Shown in pieces: positions 10,730 to 23,934 of a stretch of 64,000 nucleotides of DNA. Positions within the stretch are counted from its first letter, which is position 1. Every line of letters starts with the position of its first letter. The DNA lies in contig CM037878.1 in assembly GCA_021292165.1 (NCBI GenBank), positions 237,055,546 to 237,119,545 of the forward strand, given 5' to 3'. The stretch comes from Shinisaurus crocodilurus. Taxonomy: Eukaryota > Chordata > Lepidosauria > Squamata > Shinisauridae. Position numbers and translations under genes: made by a program. A model generated the notes under the pieces. The model searched no databases and was not told where the DNA came from. It worked only from the letters and a program-made list of their open reading frames with translations.

Positions 10730-11956
10730 GAGTTCTCTAGTGCTGTAAGTCTTCTGAAATACGATAATGCTGAATGTTCCAAGTTTTAAAAAAGTTCCAG
10801 TGTTTAGCAGTCTTTGAGATCAAATACTTCTTCAGTATGGTTTGATTATAAAGATAATCTTTGACAATTTCCTGTTCTTACTTTTGAGCAATGAGATTAG
10901 ATGTATAGTTTTATGAAGTGCACCAAGTGGGACAGAACTCTTCTTCTTTTTTTACTTTGCAGTTTGAAAATTGAAGAAAGGGTTATGCCATTTAATAGAG
11001 GGCATATATTTCCTTATCTTCATTTTGCACAAAAATTGTCTCTAGCATTTAATATATTCTTCCAATCCAGAGTTAATAACCACTATGGTTGGGTAAGGGA
11101 ATTTATGATGGTCTTTCCCCCTCTTTGTGAGATCAATTTAAGAGGACCAAGCACAACGGGATGAAGGTAATTTCTTTCCAAAATATGCCAGGAACATTTA
11201 TAGGGGGTTAGGCAGAACTGGAGCTACATATCTTATGTTATCATTTTCCAGTTGGTCATGTGACATTGCATTGGGAAGCAGGGTTTACATAGATTATCAG
11301 TTGTGCTTGGCAAATCTTCTTATAAAGGCTGAGTAAGTGGGGGGGGAGTAAAAGCTGAATTGGAAAACGGGGTGGAATTGATTCCAGTTTGATAACCACT
11401 GTTTCTTAAGATCACCATTTTGGGTTGAGAATTAGAAAATAGAATTGCTTGAGCTTTCTAGTTCCTGTTTGATGAAGGGTGGTGCCGCACATGAAGAGGT
11501 AGAAATCGGAGTGATGTGGGGGATTCCCCCCAAAGGTGAAAAAATATATTGATAAAGGATATTGATTGCATTAAGGTCCCATCTACAATCTTTTCTTTAT
11601 CAACTCTTCTTCACTGTGGGTCATTTCAGCTATTCCTTTTTTAGCAATAGTCTGTCCTTTGGTCAAAAGCTTTCCTTACTTGACTAAATGTATTCGTTCA
11701 GTTTGGAATGATTCAATCTGGGGAAATTTATCTGCACAGGTTGCAGTGGGGGAAGCTGAGAAATATGTCAGTCTTCTATTGTTTCCTCTCCAAAAAGAAA
11801 TGTAAAGGAATGCAAAATTTATTTTGTACAAATTCCAGCATTATTAGCATCCTGATATTTCTATTTGAATGGCTTAAATTTGATGCTCATTCCTGACTTA
11901 ATAAACATTTTTATTAAGTTATATATACGTTTCACCTGACAAACAGGGCCAAAATT

Positions 11957-12175
11957 AAGAACACAAGAAAGGCTGTGCTGGATCAGACCATAGACCTATC
12001 TAGTCCAGCATTCTGTTCACACAGTGGCCAGCCAGATGCCTTTCAGAAGCCCACAAGCAGGACAGGAATGCAATTGCACCATCCTGCTTGTGTTCCTCAG
12101 CAACTTGTATTCAGAGGCATACTGCCTCCAATACTGGAGGTAATATATAGCCATCATGACTAGTAGCTAGCAAAT
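11957..12175. repeat. Interspersed repeat, unclassified, copy 1
   Basis: Contains GATCAGACCATAGACCTATC, ACAGTGGCCAGCCAGATGCC and GCCATCATGACTAGTAGC. An opposite-orientation copy lies at 23935-24172. This is a common sauropsid repeat type whose class I cannot name with confidence. Confidence 0.6.
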
Positions 12176-12283
12176 CTCTGGGACACCCTATGCCTCTGTA
12201 TTGGCTCTGCCCATTGGCTGAATATCTAAATATAAACGTTGGCTTTCCATTGATTCGCTTTAGCTTCAGTGGTCTTTAATATT

Positions 12284-12534
12284 TATTTATTTTATTTTAT
12301 TTATTTCATTTTTGAATCGCCCATCTGGCCAGTCACCCGGCCACTCTGGGCGATGTACATTCTAACAATACAATAATAAAACAGACATAACACAATTAAA
12401 ACACTATAATATTTTTTTTTAATAATCCTAACCCACCCCATATTTCCGCCTGAAATACCACGTTTTTAATGTGTGGCGGAAGCTCGTCATGGAGGGGGCA
12501 CGGTGAAGGTCACTAGGGATGGAGTTCCATACTG
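12284..12534 (-). repeat. LINE 3' tail fragment, antisense
   Basis: TTTATT repeats lead into GAATCGCCCATCTGGCCAG and CACTCTGGGCGATG, the inverted stem-loop tail, and then AT-rich 3' UTR. The fragment ends at the Harbinger-type MITE. Confidence 0.55.
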
Positions 12535-12537
12535 TTA

Positions 12538-12968
12538 GGGTGCAATCCTATCATGTCCCTCTGACCTTCTCAGGGGGGGGAACATAGGATTCGGGCTGGA
12601 AGCCTCTGCAACTTCAGAAATATTTTCGACGTTGCAGCATACAAGAGCGCCCCCCCCCAGCTCGTAGCCGGCATGGTTCTTTCCCCACCGGCAGGGAACC
12701 GAAGACGGTCTTCTGTCTTTGGTTCCCCCATAGGGGGGCATTCCTGGGGGAGGGGAAGTAGGAGAGAGGCTCCCCCAGATTCTGAGGAATCCAGGTAGCG
12801 CCTCAGCCTCTCCTCCTCATGAGGACAGGAAAAACATCTAGATAGCCAAAATCGGTGGATCAGAGGGCACGGTGGATGTCCTATCTGCTGTGTTCCTCCT
12901 GTTCTTCATAGGATGCCAGCAATCCTCCGGGTTTGGAGGGTTGTGGGCACCCTCATTGGATTGCGCTG
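12538..12968. mobile_element. Harbinger-like MITE with TTA target duplication
   Basis: Ends GGGTGCAATCCTAT and GGATTGCGCTG are inverted and flanked by TTA on both sides (12535-12537, 12969-12971). The 3-bp TTA duplication fits PIF/Harbinger. The interior is G/C-rich with no transposase. The same end sequence flanks 30986-31639. Confidence 0.7.
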
Positions 12969-15900
12969 TTAGTGTCTGAGGTAGTTTGGAAGATGTGCAA
13001 GCCTTGTGGAGCTAAAAGGAAATTACATTCATTAATGGGGTATGTGTGTATATAATTTATCTGGTTTCTTCATCCCCTCCCCCAGTGTGAATCTCAGGAC
13101 ATGAAGGAAATGCTTTATTGTGGAGGACCCCCCCCACCGCTCAAAACAAGGGGAAGGTAGAACTGGATCTGTCCTATATTTTGTTCTTTAGTTTGTGCTT
13201 TAATGTTTGCACACATTTTCCTCATGATGATCTTACTTATTTTCAATCGTGGCAGTTTTTCTTCCTTCCAGCTTTCATTATCGAGTACTTTGGAGTCACC
13301 TATCTATCTTTTATTCCCTTTCCTGTGAACACTTCTCTCAGTGGGACCCTATCTGTTAATTCCCTCAATTTCCAAAGTTATCTTCAAAACTCAGGAGCGA
13401 TTTAGACAGCTTTAGCACAAGCAGAGGCTTGACTTAAATGAAAATGTGTAGTTTATCATAATTAGAGATTAAGAGTAAGCATAGTGTTTATTCATATTAA
13501 TTATACAAACAACATGAACACAGTGATGCTTTAATTGGGACAGTCTAAAAATAAAATTATGGGGAAATCATTTTCATCCACAGTATCCAAGTTTGGAGTA
13601 ATTTTGTTTGATATTCTTTTATGGTAGCTCAAATCAATATATCCGTCAGAAAATGAATAGCAAGCTGGGTCTTTTACAACACAATCCTACATATGTATAT
13701 TCAGAAGTGTGCCCCATTGGTAGGGCTGCCATATTACTTGGCTGACAAGGTTTTTCTGGTATTCTAGCCATTCCACCTGGTGCCTGTTTGCACCATTTGC
13801 TGTCCTGGATTCCAAATTTTCATATATATTTTTTTCAAAAGCAAGTATCTAGTCCATATAGAACCAGAGACATGAGGCAGAATGTGCAGGACTACTGTGC
13901 CCCATCATTATGTGAGAAGCATGCCTGCACCCATCTTTCAGTGCTTTTAACCAATGAGAGAAGTCGTAGCCATGATTGACATTCAGGTTACCCTAGAGAT
14001 TTAAAAATTGTAGAGTGAAACACCCATTATCTAGAGAAAAGACTTCCTGATTCATCTTAAATCCATATTTTTGGTCTTCACTGGTGGAGGCGTGATTGCA
14101 ATCCATAGAAAACCATGGAGAAATCCGGAATTTTACTGTAACTTATTGCGGAGTAGCGTATCTACTCCAAAACAAAAGGTAGCAGCACATTACAGCAGTT
14201 TATGGTTTTTCGAACTCAGAATTTATTGCATGCAAAAAATGTGATTTTATTTCTGAGTCTGTAAACATTTAAAAAAAATATTATCCTGCCAATGAAGTCC
14301 ACCATTATTATACCCATACCGTAGGGGAGCATGCTGTAGCTGTGAGAGCATCAGTCCTGTGAAGCAGCCCGGTGCAGCCTCTCCTCCTCTCATATTGCTG
14401 GAGGAGGAGAGGCTGCAAGAGAGCAATGTATGTCATCCCTACTGAGTGTACACCAGTTTTGTTATCCAGTTTCATGGCATGTTGGTTTTTTTTTAGGGAA
14501 ATGGAGTTGGTGGTAGCAGTCCAGTTGTAACAGCAGTGCTGGGTGGGGAGGGTACAGGTGAGTGATTAATTGCTTTCCACACAGGGGGAAAACAATAGAG
14601 GGACTCTTGGTGGATAGGTGGATTTTAATCATAAAAACAGCCTGAAGAGAAAGTGTTAATCACACCTTCCCTAGTGCTGCTTTTGAAATTTACTTTGTAG
14701 CCCCCCACTTTCATTTCCCTTTTTTAAAGTCTTCAAACAATCACATGCTGTTTGAGAAACAGGGTTGTTAAACAGTGTGTTAAAATGCTACAGTAGAAAT
14801 TATTGCCACCACTCTTCCACCCCATCTGAGCACTTTCTGCCAATAGCTGGGTTGGTTTTCCAGCCAAAAATATTCCCCACAAAACACCCTTCAGGTTAAT
14901 TTAGTTCAATTATCTCCTATCAGACTCCCTCCCAGCCTAAACCCAGTGCTCAATTGCATACAGAAGTCTCATGCTCCATTGACCTGCAGCAGCCACATAA
15001 CATTGTACTTTTGTTCTAGCAAAGTGTCACATGACTGTACAAAGTCAACTCTTAATCTGAGCAGTGTCTCACTCTTACCTTTTCCTATCTCTATGGTGAT
15101 AATTGGCTTCATTTGTGTCACAGAGACTTAGAGATGCAGCATGGTAAACTGTAGGAAGTGCATATAGTCTGAAAGTCTGTGTCTGACCTTTGGTTCACAC
15201 GGTTCACCAACCTGTCTCCCTACGGGCAAAAGTTCATGGTGTTTATCAGAGGTCAACCTTTGTTTCACTCTTCCCAATAACAATATCCTAAAGCAGGTCT
15301 TTCCACTGCATCAATTTCACAGCTAGACTTGCTTTCTGGAGTGCATGTTCTGCAAGAAGAGCAGGGAGAGACCCCCTCTTAGGAGTCTCTAAGTTAGTCC
15401 AGTCTTTCAGTTGTCTGAAGTAAGGCTATCCTTACCAACCCTACGACTTTCCACCACCCTCCTCCTAACCCAAATCCTATTTCCAGCCAATAATTCATAG
15501 CCCCACTCTCTTCTGCTCCCTCTGAATCCCAGATCTCACTTCATGTTCTAATAGGGTTGGGCAAACTTTCCATAAATGTAGGCTACAGTGGTTTCAGTAT
15601 TGGAGTCAGAGTTAAAAATTCCACCTTAAACTGTTAAAACTGCCAAAAAAAGGAAGCACCAAACTACATGCAGAGAGGAATTAGCAAGAAATTTCCATGC
15701 ATAAGAAAAAGAAGCATAGAATAGGACAGAATATAAAGAATACTGCACCCTTTGCAAATTAGTTGAGAGTTACTTTGTGCAATACTATGCATGTTTACTC
15801 AGAGGCAAAACCCACTGTGTCCTGATGGATTTGATTTCATTCTGTTTCCCCCCACTGGCATCAATTCATATTTCTTCTTTTTATTTGTTTGTTTCGGAAA

Positions 15901-16087
15901 AGTTGGGGTGCTTTGGGGGGGTGGGTTGGTTTCTGGATGAATATCTTGCAAAGCTATAGAGAAGACAAATGAATGTTTTAAAAAGAAAGAAGGGATTCTT
16001 TTTCTTATAGTTTAGACAAAGAACCAAGAAACAAAGATTATTGTATGCCAAGTATTTTACTTTCATCTTGTGTGCCTGCAGATTTGG

Positions 16088-16318
16088 GGTTAGATCCAGA
16101 TTTAGGCCTGTGCAACTGAGCTGGTGCATGTGGATTTCCCCAGCTCCTTCTCCTCATGGCAACCCCTCCAGCTCCCTATAAATGCTTCACAGAGTGTCAG
16201 GGGACACTCTGAATGGGGTGAGGTGTGTGGGCGGAGGACGGATTCCACAAAAATTGGGCAGAGGCACCTTTTGTGAGCAGAATCCTTCTATCCATGGTAG
16301 GCAGGTCCTGGATCCAAC
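16088..16318. repeat. MITE-like repeat with GTTGGATCCAG ends, copy 1
   Basis: GGTTAGATCCAGATTTAG at the left and CTGGATCCAAC at the right form inverted ends. Similar ends occur at 32257-33124 and 39394-39510. No target duplication was established. Confidence 0.4.
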
Positions 16319-16777
16319 ACATGGTTTAACAAAATCTTAATGAGGCATGAGCTCCTACATCTTACTATTGAAGTGTCTTTCTACTTTTATACAAATTAGG
16401 GACACTTGAAATCCCTTTGAATCACAGAAATATAGTAATCTATGTTACTGGTTTAGCTAAATAGTTAAAACTTTTTGCAAGACATGGTGAGCTTTTTAAA
16501 AAACACAAAACAAAAACCTATGCTGAAGATGCTAATAGAATATATACAATGTCAGTTCTAGTGCTTATTTTGTTCTAAAGTAACAGTGCAACCACCTCAA
16601 AAGCTTCATTGTGAGGGAAATATCTAGGAACTTATTTTCATGCAATATTCAAGGCAAGATCCTGGGACCAGCTCTGGTGATTTTTGTGTCTGAGATAATT
16701 TATTTAATAGTATTTTTCATGAGAATATTTTGTTAATAGGATCCCAGTTTCATTCATTTAATTTCATTTATTACTTT

Positions 16778-16990
16778 TTTATACTTTGTACTAGCGAAAG
16801 CTCTCTGGGTGGTTTATAAAGATTAAAATCCTAAAAATACATAATATAAAACCAACATACAAAAATATAACAATTTTAAAACAATCCATAATAAATCCCA
16901 AGACCCATTTAAAAGAAGCATAGTATTTTGCCAAATAGTAATTCCTAAAAAGCATTGTTCATAAGGAAAATTAAAAACAATATGAAAACT
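16778..16990 (-). repeat. LINE 3' tail fragment, antisense, degraded
   Basis: GCGAAAGCTCTCTGGGTGGT followed by a run rich in TAAAA and ATAAAACC resembles the inverted LINE tails elsewhere in the window. Confidence 0.4.
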
Positions 16991-17031
16991 GTTACACATA
17001 GAAGTTCAGACCCAGATCTAATCTGAAACAC

Positions 17032-17196
17032 AGGAAGTTGATTTATGCTGAGTCAGATTGTAGGTCTGTATTTAGCTCAGTATTTACGCAAGACTGGCAG
17101 TGACTCTCAGTGTTCCAGGCAAGAGTCTGGAGAGGCCAGGGAGTGCATCTGGGATATTCTGCATGCAAAGCATGTGCTTCACTGTTGAGCTACATG
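17032..17196 (-). repeat. tRNA-headed SINE (family B), antisense, copy 1
   Basis: Read on the - strand, a tRNA-like head (GTAGCTCAACAGTGAAGCAC, CTTTGCATGCAG) leads to a body with CTGGAGAGCC-like and GCTCAGTA-like blocks and ends in ACTCAGCATAAATC-type sequence. It is heavily diverged. Confidence 0.6.
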
Positions 17197-18215
17197 ATCA
17201 GATTCATAAGCAAGAGGAATCAGTTGTCCATTGCTGGTAAAAAGCTTCAGGACAGATAAACCAATCTGTACCAGCAAGGTGCCCTTTAATAGCCTACACC
17301 ATGTTGCCCTAGATCAGGATTTCTTCAAGAGCTTTACACAGTTCCATGTTCTGACACAACTTCCTGAGCACTCAGCTGTTTGCCTCCTGCCTCACCAGTC
17401 CTTTGCTCTATGACATCAGAAGAGATTAGCTGGTGACATTAGCATAGACAGGGCAGCAGAGAGGATAGAAGCAGAAAAGGAGATTTGAAGAGTTAGTTGG
17501 TCAGATGAGGAGGAGGAGACAGCAGGACCCACAGTCCGAAGGGTCAATGATGCTGCCAGTCATACTGATGGGTTCTTTGTAGTATTTCAATAACCAATAT
17601 TATAACAAACTTATTTGGGGTTTTTTAAACAATCATTAGTCCATTGATTTATTTTTCTAGTGTATTATTCCATATTGTCATGCTGGAATGTGTAAACTGC
17701 CTTCCATCATCCCATTATGTTATTTTACCACTACTAAATAAAATATTGACAAAATTTAAGCATTTTTAGATTCCATTCATTTCAAGATTTAACATCTTTT
17801 TCCTATCTTCTTATATAGTGGACTACACTATAAGTAATGTAAGATTTTCAGTGGAATTTAAGGATTTAATTCACACTAGTAAATGTCCTGATCAGATCGC
17901 TTTAAGTTTCTTATTTGTTTATCTCCTATTTATAAGTTTCTATCACCTGTATATCAGTGTTACTTTTTATATATGCAGTAAATGGATCACTTGCCCCATT
18001 GGGATAACAAATGCCCCATGATATAAGTAAACAGGACTGAGTGCACTTCTGCTGTAAGCACAGACATAGGATTAAAATGCTCCATGATTCAAGTAAACAG
18101 CATTAAGTGAACTTCTGCTACAACCACAGACATGGTTTAGTTTTGGGGTTATTTTTACTAGTCCAAGATACATTTGAATGAGGCTTGGGGTAGTAAAATA
18201 CCCCAAAACCATTTA

Positions 18216-18467
18216 CAGTCATGCCTTGGATTGAGAGCATAATTTGTTCCAGAAACGTGCTTGTAATCCAAAACACTTGTATATCAAAATGAAATTCCCC
18301 CAAAAAAAAATTGTACAGAGATTTTTAATTTAAGCCGTACTACAGTACTTGTATTGCAAGACGTCGCTTGTATATCAAGTCAAATTTTTTAAAATAAATA
18401 TTTAAAAATTTGCTTGTCTTGCAAAATGCTCTTAAACCAAGTTAACTTGCAATCCAAGGTATTACTG
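18216..18467. mobile_element. Tigger/pogo-like MITE, copy 1
   Basis: 252 bp with inverted ends CAGTCATGCCTTGGATTG and CAATCCAAGGTATTACTG, flanked by TA (18214-18215, 18468-18469). The TA target and the CAGT...CCTTGG ends fit the pogo/Tigger branch of Tc1/mariner. There is no ORF. The sister copy is at 21078-21327. Confidence 0.85.
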
Positions 18468-20450
18468 TATGTCTGTTTCCTTGGTTTTTTTCCAAGAAGG
18501 ATAAGCTTCATAGTTTAGCTTCATACATTGCATGTATGGAGAGCAATTCATAGAGTAGCTCCCATAGAAGTCTACTATGACTTGTGATGCACTGAAATGT
18601 CATGATTTTTTTTCCCCTGTGAATGTTAGCATTTTGGGGCCACAACAATGTTTATGGGAGAAAGATCTTCCACTTTTTCATGCATTTTTTCACACTTGCC
18701 ATTGTTTCCCCAATCTGCTGCTGCTTGAGGGGGTGGGTGGTGGTGGAAGGAACATTTCCCCATTGCCATGGCTCATGGTCCCAACACTCCCTTACTGGAA
18801 TGCATATTCATACAAATGTGCATCTCACTGGAAGCAACACATTGCAGATGAACAGCGTCTGTGTTCCTCAAGCCAGCCAGGGCTGGGAGTTAAGCAAATG
18901 GTCTGTTCGCTCTCGCTCTCTATATATTTTGGCTGGGCTGCAGAGGTCTTCCCAGACTCAGCTCCATGGACAGCAGTTGCTTTGGGGATGCACTGGTAGC
19001 TGTCCCAGGTGCTGATCTTAGGGATACTGAGTGCCACACCACTCTGCTATAGCCAAGCACTTCCCATTTTTAACCCAGGGTTGGCAGTGGCTCCTCCTAG
19101 AGCTGGCTTTCCTAAACTATGCCTGGAGAGACCTAGCATGCTTCCCAGCCCTAGCAGTGAGGCAATGGCAGTTGATGGAGCGAAGCCCATGGAGACCTGT
19201 TGCAGCCCCTCCACTCAATCTGGCTGCTTCTGAGCTTGAGCAGAGGGACTGCAGTATCTGTCCCTATATCTAGCTCCATGGAGCCAGGAAGCTTGTGGGG
19301 TGGGGGTGGAAAGCAGGTAGAAGAAGGAAAAATGCTGTCCTTCCCACCCTCCTCCTGAGGGTTTCTAATGCTTGGGAACTTTCTATTTCTATTGGTATTA
19401 AAGCTCCTTTTCAAATAAAAAACAAATTCCATTTTGGTTTTATGTTTGTTAATCCAGCAGTAAGTTATTATGTAGACTTAGAGCTTTTTCTGTCTTCAGA
19501 TTTCTCATTTATTCATAAATTAAATAAAGCATCTATCTTTGTACTGTCACTAGACATTGGGACACCTATTCGCCTTTTGCTTTGAAATGTCCAGTTGTCA
19601 TTTCCTCACTTGTTCAGTGAGCTACAGGGGGAAGAACATTGGGGGGGGGGAATGCCACAGTTCATCTGTCTCCTTCTCAAATATTTTATATGATGTTTTG
19701 ATTATATACATCTCCCTCCCCATCTATGGAAGTACTGGGGTGGCATAGTAGGCTACTGCACTCTGGATGAACCACTGCCTCCTTTCACCAAAGGATATGC
19801 GGGTGTTATGGGTCAATGAGCTACACAGTGTAGAAAATGTGTGGGAAGAGCATCTGGAAATTGATTCATTTCAATTCAGAGCGAGGTCAAGCCCTGCATA
19901 TTGCTTAGAGATTCTATTGTCCAACTGATGTGTTGCTTTCCTGGTAGATTTTTTAAAAAAGAAACAGCACAAGTGCAGGATTGCTTTGGCAGGCAACTGC
20001 AACTTACGTTCACACTTTTATGTAAGGAGAAATTGAATGAGGCAAGGCCGAGCAACTAGAGGTACAGTCTTTAATTTGAATACCTTGATTTTATATTTTG
20101 ATATTAATAAGCTTAGTATTAGGAGCCCACCAAGATGTAAGAGCATAGACTTCTATCCAATAGAGTCTAGCCCAAGAGGAAGGCACTTCTACTTGTACAA
20201 GAGGCCATCTCTAATTTCTACCAATTCCACCCACCCCACCTCCCAGTTGCTGCTGGCCCCTGTGCTGGAATGAATAATGTTCTGGAGTAGAAGATCCCCC
20301 AAGGTGCAGGAGTAGCTGGGGCAGACAAAGAGGGGTGCAGCAGGAAGGAGGAGATGGGTTGATCCCATTCTGTGACTGGAGCTCTGCTCATACTTTTTTA
20401 GGATCCAAGCAACAGTTATTTCTATTAAACATTAACATCAATATTTAGTC

Positions 20451-20468
20451 TGTGTGTGTGTGTGTGTA
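20451..20468. repeat. (TG)n microsatellite
   Basis: A short TG run in the CADM2 intron. Confidence 0.9.
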
Positions 20469-20554
20469 TTTCTTGTTGCAATATATTACTTTTAAAGAAC
20501 AAAACTATATGCAATGAGTAATAAATCCTATTAATACAATCCTCTCAAGAGCTC

Positions 20555-21002
20555 ATGGTTTAGGGCCAGGATATCTGAAAGCCAGACTGCCTCCTCCCAG
20601 ATTAACCTGTTTGTACTTTACAAGGCCCTGCTATGTGTCCCACTATCAAGAAAGGCTAGGTCAGTGGGAACATGGGGCAGGGTCTTCTCTGTGGCAGCAC
20701 CCCAACTTTAGAATTTCCTCCCTCTGGAGGTGAGAATGGACCCATCTTTGCTCAGTTTTAGGCGGTGAAGATGTTTTTGTCCAGCCTTCTATTGTTTTTA
20801 ATATAAGGGTGAATCTGCTGAGGTTAGAATGATTTTAATGATAGTTTTGCTGTCAATTGGGTTTGTTGCTTAGAATTTGTTTAAATTCTCCCTTTTCTTT
20901 CTTTCTTTTCTTTTTTTGATACTGCCTTGGGGAACCACCCAGTATGAGTTGAAAGGTGGATTATAATTATTTTAATTAATAAATAAATAAAAATAAAAAA
21001 TA
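20555..21002 (+). repeat. LINE 3' end (3' UTR and tail), sense
   Basis: Includes the conserved block GCAGGGTCTTCTCTGTGGCA, then AATTTCCTCCCTCTGGAGG, a pyrimidine run, and a stem-loop tail ending in AATAAATAAATAA. The sequence is diverged. It matches the antisense copy at 21335-21665 in layout. Confidence 0.6.
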
Positions 21003-21077
21003 AACCTCATGAAGCAAACTATTGACCCAATAGCCAGTGTTCACTAGTGGCCATGATTAAATTTATGTATGTATGTA

Positions 21078-21327
21078 CAGTCATGCCTTGGATTGAGAGC
21101 ATAATTCGTTCCGGAAACGTGCTTGTAATCCAAAACACTCTTATATCAAAACGAAATTCCCCCAAAATAATTTGTACAGAGATTTTTAATTTAAGCCGTA
21201 CTACAGTACTTGTATTGCAAGACGTTGCTTGTATATCAAGTCAATTTTTAAAAAATAAATATTTAAAATTTTGCTTGTCTTGCAAAACACTCTCAAACCA
21301 AGTAACTTGCAATCCAAGGTATTACTG
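21078..21327. mobile_element. Tigger/pogo-like MITE, copy 2
   Basis: 250 bp with the same ends as 18216-18467, flanked by TA (21076-21077, 21328-21329), within a TATG-rich target. By eye it is over 90% identical to copy 1. Confidence 0.85.
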
Positions 21328-21334
21328 TATGTAT

Positions 21335-21665
21335 GTAATATATTTATTCACCGCCCATCAGCCAAAAGGCTCCCTAGGCAGTTTACAAAACAAAGCAACA
21401 CAAAAATATCAACTAAAATAATATAAAACCACAAACATACTAAAATATAACATGATAAAAACAAACAGCTAAAATAAATTCAGTCCAGAGGTACAGTGGT
21501 GATAATAAAAGTAGCGATGATAAAAGAACAAAATTAACCATTAAAATATTGAGCAAATAAAAAGGTCTTCACCTGGTGCCTGAAGGAATAGAGGGTAGGT
21601 GCCAGGCGCACCTCCTTGAGGAGCTGATTCCATAGATGGGGTGCCACAACTGAGAAGGCCCTTCC
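21335..21665 (-). repeat. LINE 3' end, antisense
   Basis: ATTCACCGCCCATCAGCC begins the inverted tail. Further right, GAGAAGGCCCTTCCC and GGAATCAGCTCCTCAAGG (reverse strand) mark the conserved 3' block. It lies head-to-head with the sense copy, with a Tigger-like MITE between them. Confidence 0.6.
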
Positions 21666-22359
21666 CAAATGATTACATGATTTTGTTGCTTCTGTTTCAG
21701 GTAAATTGCAGTTTTTGTGTATGGGGAGTTAACATGTTTTTTTCTTAAAGTTTCATTCCAAGTTCTGTTTTTGTTAATAAGAACAAAAGAACATAATAAG
21801 AACATAAGAACAAGAAACTGAAATACATTTATTGTAAGTCTATGGAGTATTATCTACCTGCCTGCACATGCACACACCAAATGTGTATGGGGGTGGAGGT
21901 GTGTGTGAAGGGGTGTAAGTGGAACCACTACTGCTGGCCACTACTGCTGGCCACATGCTGCTTGCAGCTGGGCAGCCACTACGGGGCATGGCCAGCAGGG
22001 GCTACCCTACTTCCCCCTCCAAACATTTGGTGTCTGTGTAAACAGGGAGCTTTGGTATTGGGTTGATGTTACTCTTTGCTGAATTGATTAGGGAGGAAAG
22101 AATCTTTAAATAAGATGTATGCCCTTATTGATATGTCTTCGTGAAGTTACACAGAAACCTTTTTAGGACATAAGGAACTTAAATTGGAGATATTCTATTG
22201 TGAATGGCTCTGTGAATGATATTTCACAACTAATGTACTTTACTAATGCTTTCTTCTTAATCAAATCTTATTACAGGGTTCAGGGGGAAATGTTTAATAG
22301 CTTCTCTTCAGCTCCCTTTGTGCAAACTCTCTTCCTGTTTTTTGCTTCACAGCAGGTAT

Positions 22360-22444
22360 GACACTAAATACATTTGTTTTGGGGAGACTTTAAAAAACAT
22401 GAACTTATAGGGGCAGTCTATCCAAAGCAAATGTATTTAGTATC
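22360..22444. other. Long imperfect hairpin (candidate pre-miRNA or MITE relic)
   Basis: The left arm 22360-22389 and right arm 22415-22444 pair over 30 bases with about 4 mismatches (some G-U), leaving a 25-base loop. The length and shape resemble a microRNA precursor, but a very short palindromic transposon relic would look the same. It lies on the sense strand of the CADM2 intron. Confidence 0.5.
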
Positions 22445-23387
22445 AAACCCACTGTGAGGTAGAAAGTAGGAAGTTTGGTAGCATCAGCACACTTTCCAAA
22501 CAAGTCACACATGAAGGAGCTTGCGGAGGCAGGTGCACCATGTCGGTTGGGGTTGGACTGAAAAGTTGGTCTGTGTGCTAGCCAGCTAAATGAAGCTCTG
22601 GCTGTCCACACACAGCAGCAGAAAACTTCCCCACACAGCAGTCAGCTTCAGCCTTCCTAGCAGCATTTCATCCAGGACTCAGGAATCACACTGTAGCCAA
22701 AAACAGTTCTATTCTGTTTTATTAACTTATCACAAAGTATCACTACAAGTTACTTTACATTCCATATACAAAGTCCATGTGCAGAGTACAAAACCTTGAA
22801 GGTACATCCAGCTCAGCATAAAGCAAGTGCAAGCATGTCCAGCTCAGAATCATACAAGCATGATACATATGGCCAAAGCCTTGCCACTACATGTCATTGG
22901 CTATTTACACCACGCCAATTTCTGTCCCACGCTCAGCTTTCCCATGCCTAGCAAGGCTGCAGGCAAGAATAGCTTCGTAAACACAGACAGCCATGTTTTA
23001 CCCTGTCTGGGAAAGTTCCCAGATAAGCAAAATAATCAGAACATAAACATCACAAGAAGCTAGTCTTGCTTCACACACTAACACACCAAGCAACATAGCC
23101 CACTGGCTGGGTGCAACAGACTATACAAACTGACTCCAAGGCCACCAGGTACCTCTAAATGCAGGGAGAGAGGGAGCAATACACACAAAAATGACATAGT
23201 CATTCTCTCTTCCCCACCTACACTGTTCCTATACATATTCTGCTGATGTTCCCAGGAAAAAAAATAATGGGAAAGGGCTGTAAAGAGGTGTATGAAATTG
23301 CCACAGGGGCCAGAAATAATCATGCTGGGGCCCACATTTGGCCCCTGGGCCTTACATTACGCAGGTCTATTCCAGAGACTGACTTCG

Positions 23388-23560
23388 GGAACATAGGAAG
23401 CTGCCTTACACCAAGTCATGCATCAAATCCATCTAGCTCAGTATTGACCACACTGACTTTTAGTGGCTCCCCAGGGTCTCAGACATCTACCTGGAGATGT
23501 CAGGCATTGAATCTGGATCTTGCATGCAAAGCATATTCTCTAGCACTAAACTGTAGCTGG
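23388..23560 (-). repeat. tRNA-headed SINE (family B), antisense, copy 2
   Basis: Begins GAACATAGGAAGCTGCCTTA (the SINE tail in reverse), passes CCATCTAGCTCAGTATTG and GGCTCCCCAGGGTCTCAG, and ends at a tRNA-like head (CTTTGCATGCAAGATCC on the - strand). Confidence 0.75.
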
Positions 23561-23934
23561 TTATAATTACACAAATGTTTGAGGTGCATATCATCATAAC
23601 ATATTTGTCATTTTGGCAAGTGCACTTTCAATAACTAGTCCACTGCTAGTGTAGAAAAATTTCCCTCTCAAGAAGTGCAAAAGTCTGTTGTACTATTTCT
23701 CCCACTTTCTAGTGTAAGTTGTTCTAGCAGGCCATTGATAGCAGTTCTAACAAATGAAATCTATGGTAACTTTTTATGAACACTAATTGATATTCAATTT
23801 CCACATTATTATACCAAAAACCTTTTGAATGTGAAACCTTAGAATAAGGCATGTTAATTGTATCAGACTATTTGGGACAAGGGATTAAATACTATGCCTA
23901 CCTGTGTACGCTTAAGGCTGCAATCTTAAGAATC

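Noticed and set aside
18577..19273. Overlapping 60-140-codon frames on both strands
   Set aside because: Shadow frames in a locally GC-richer intron segment, with no splice or domain signal.
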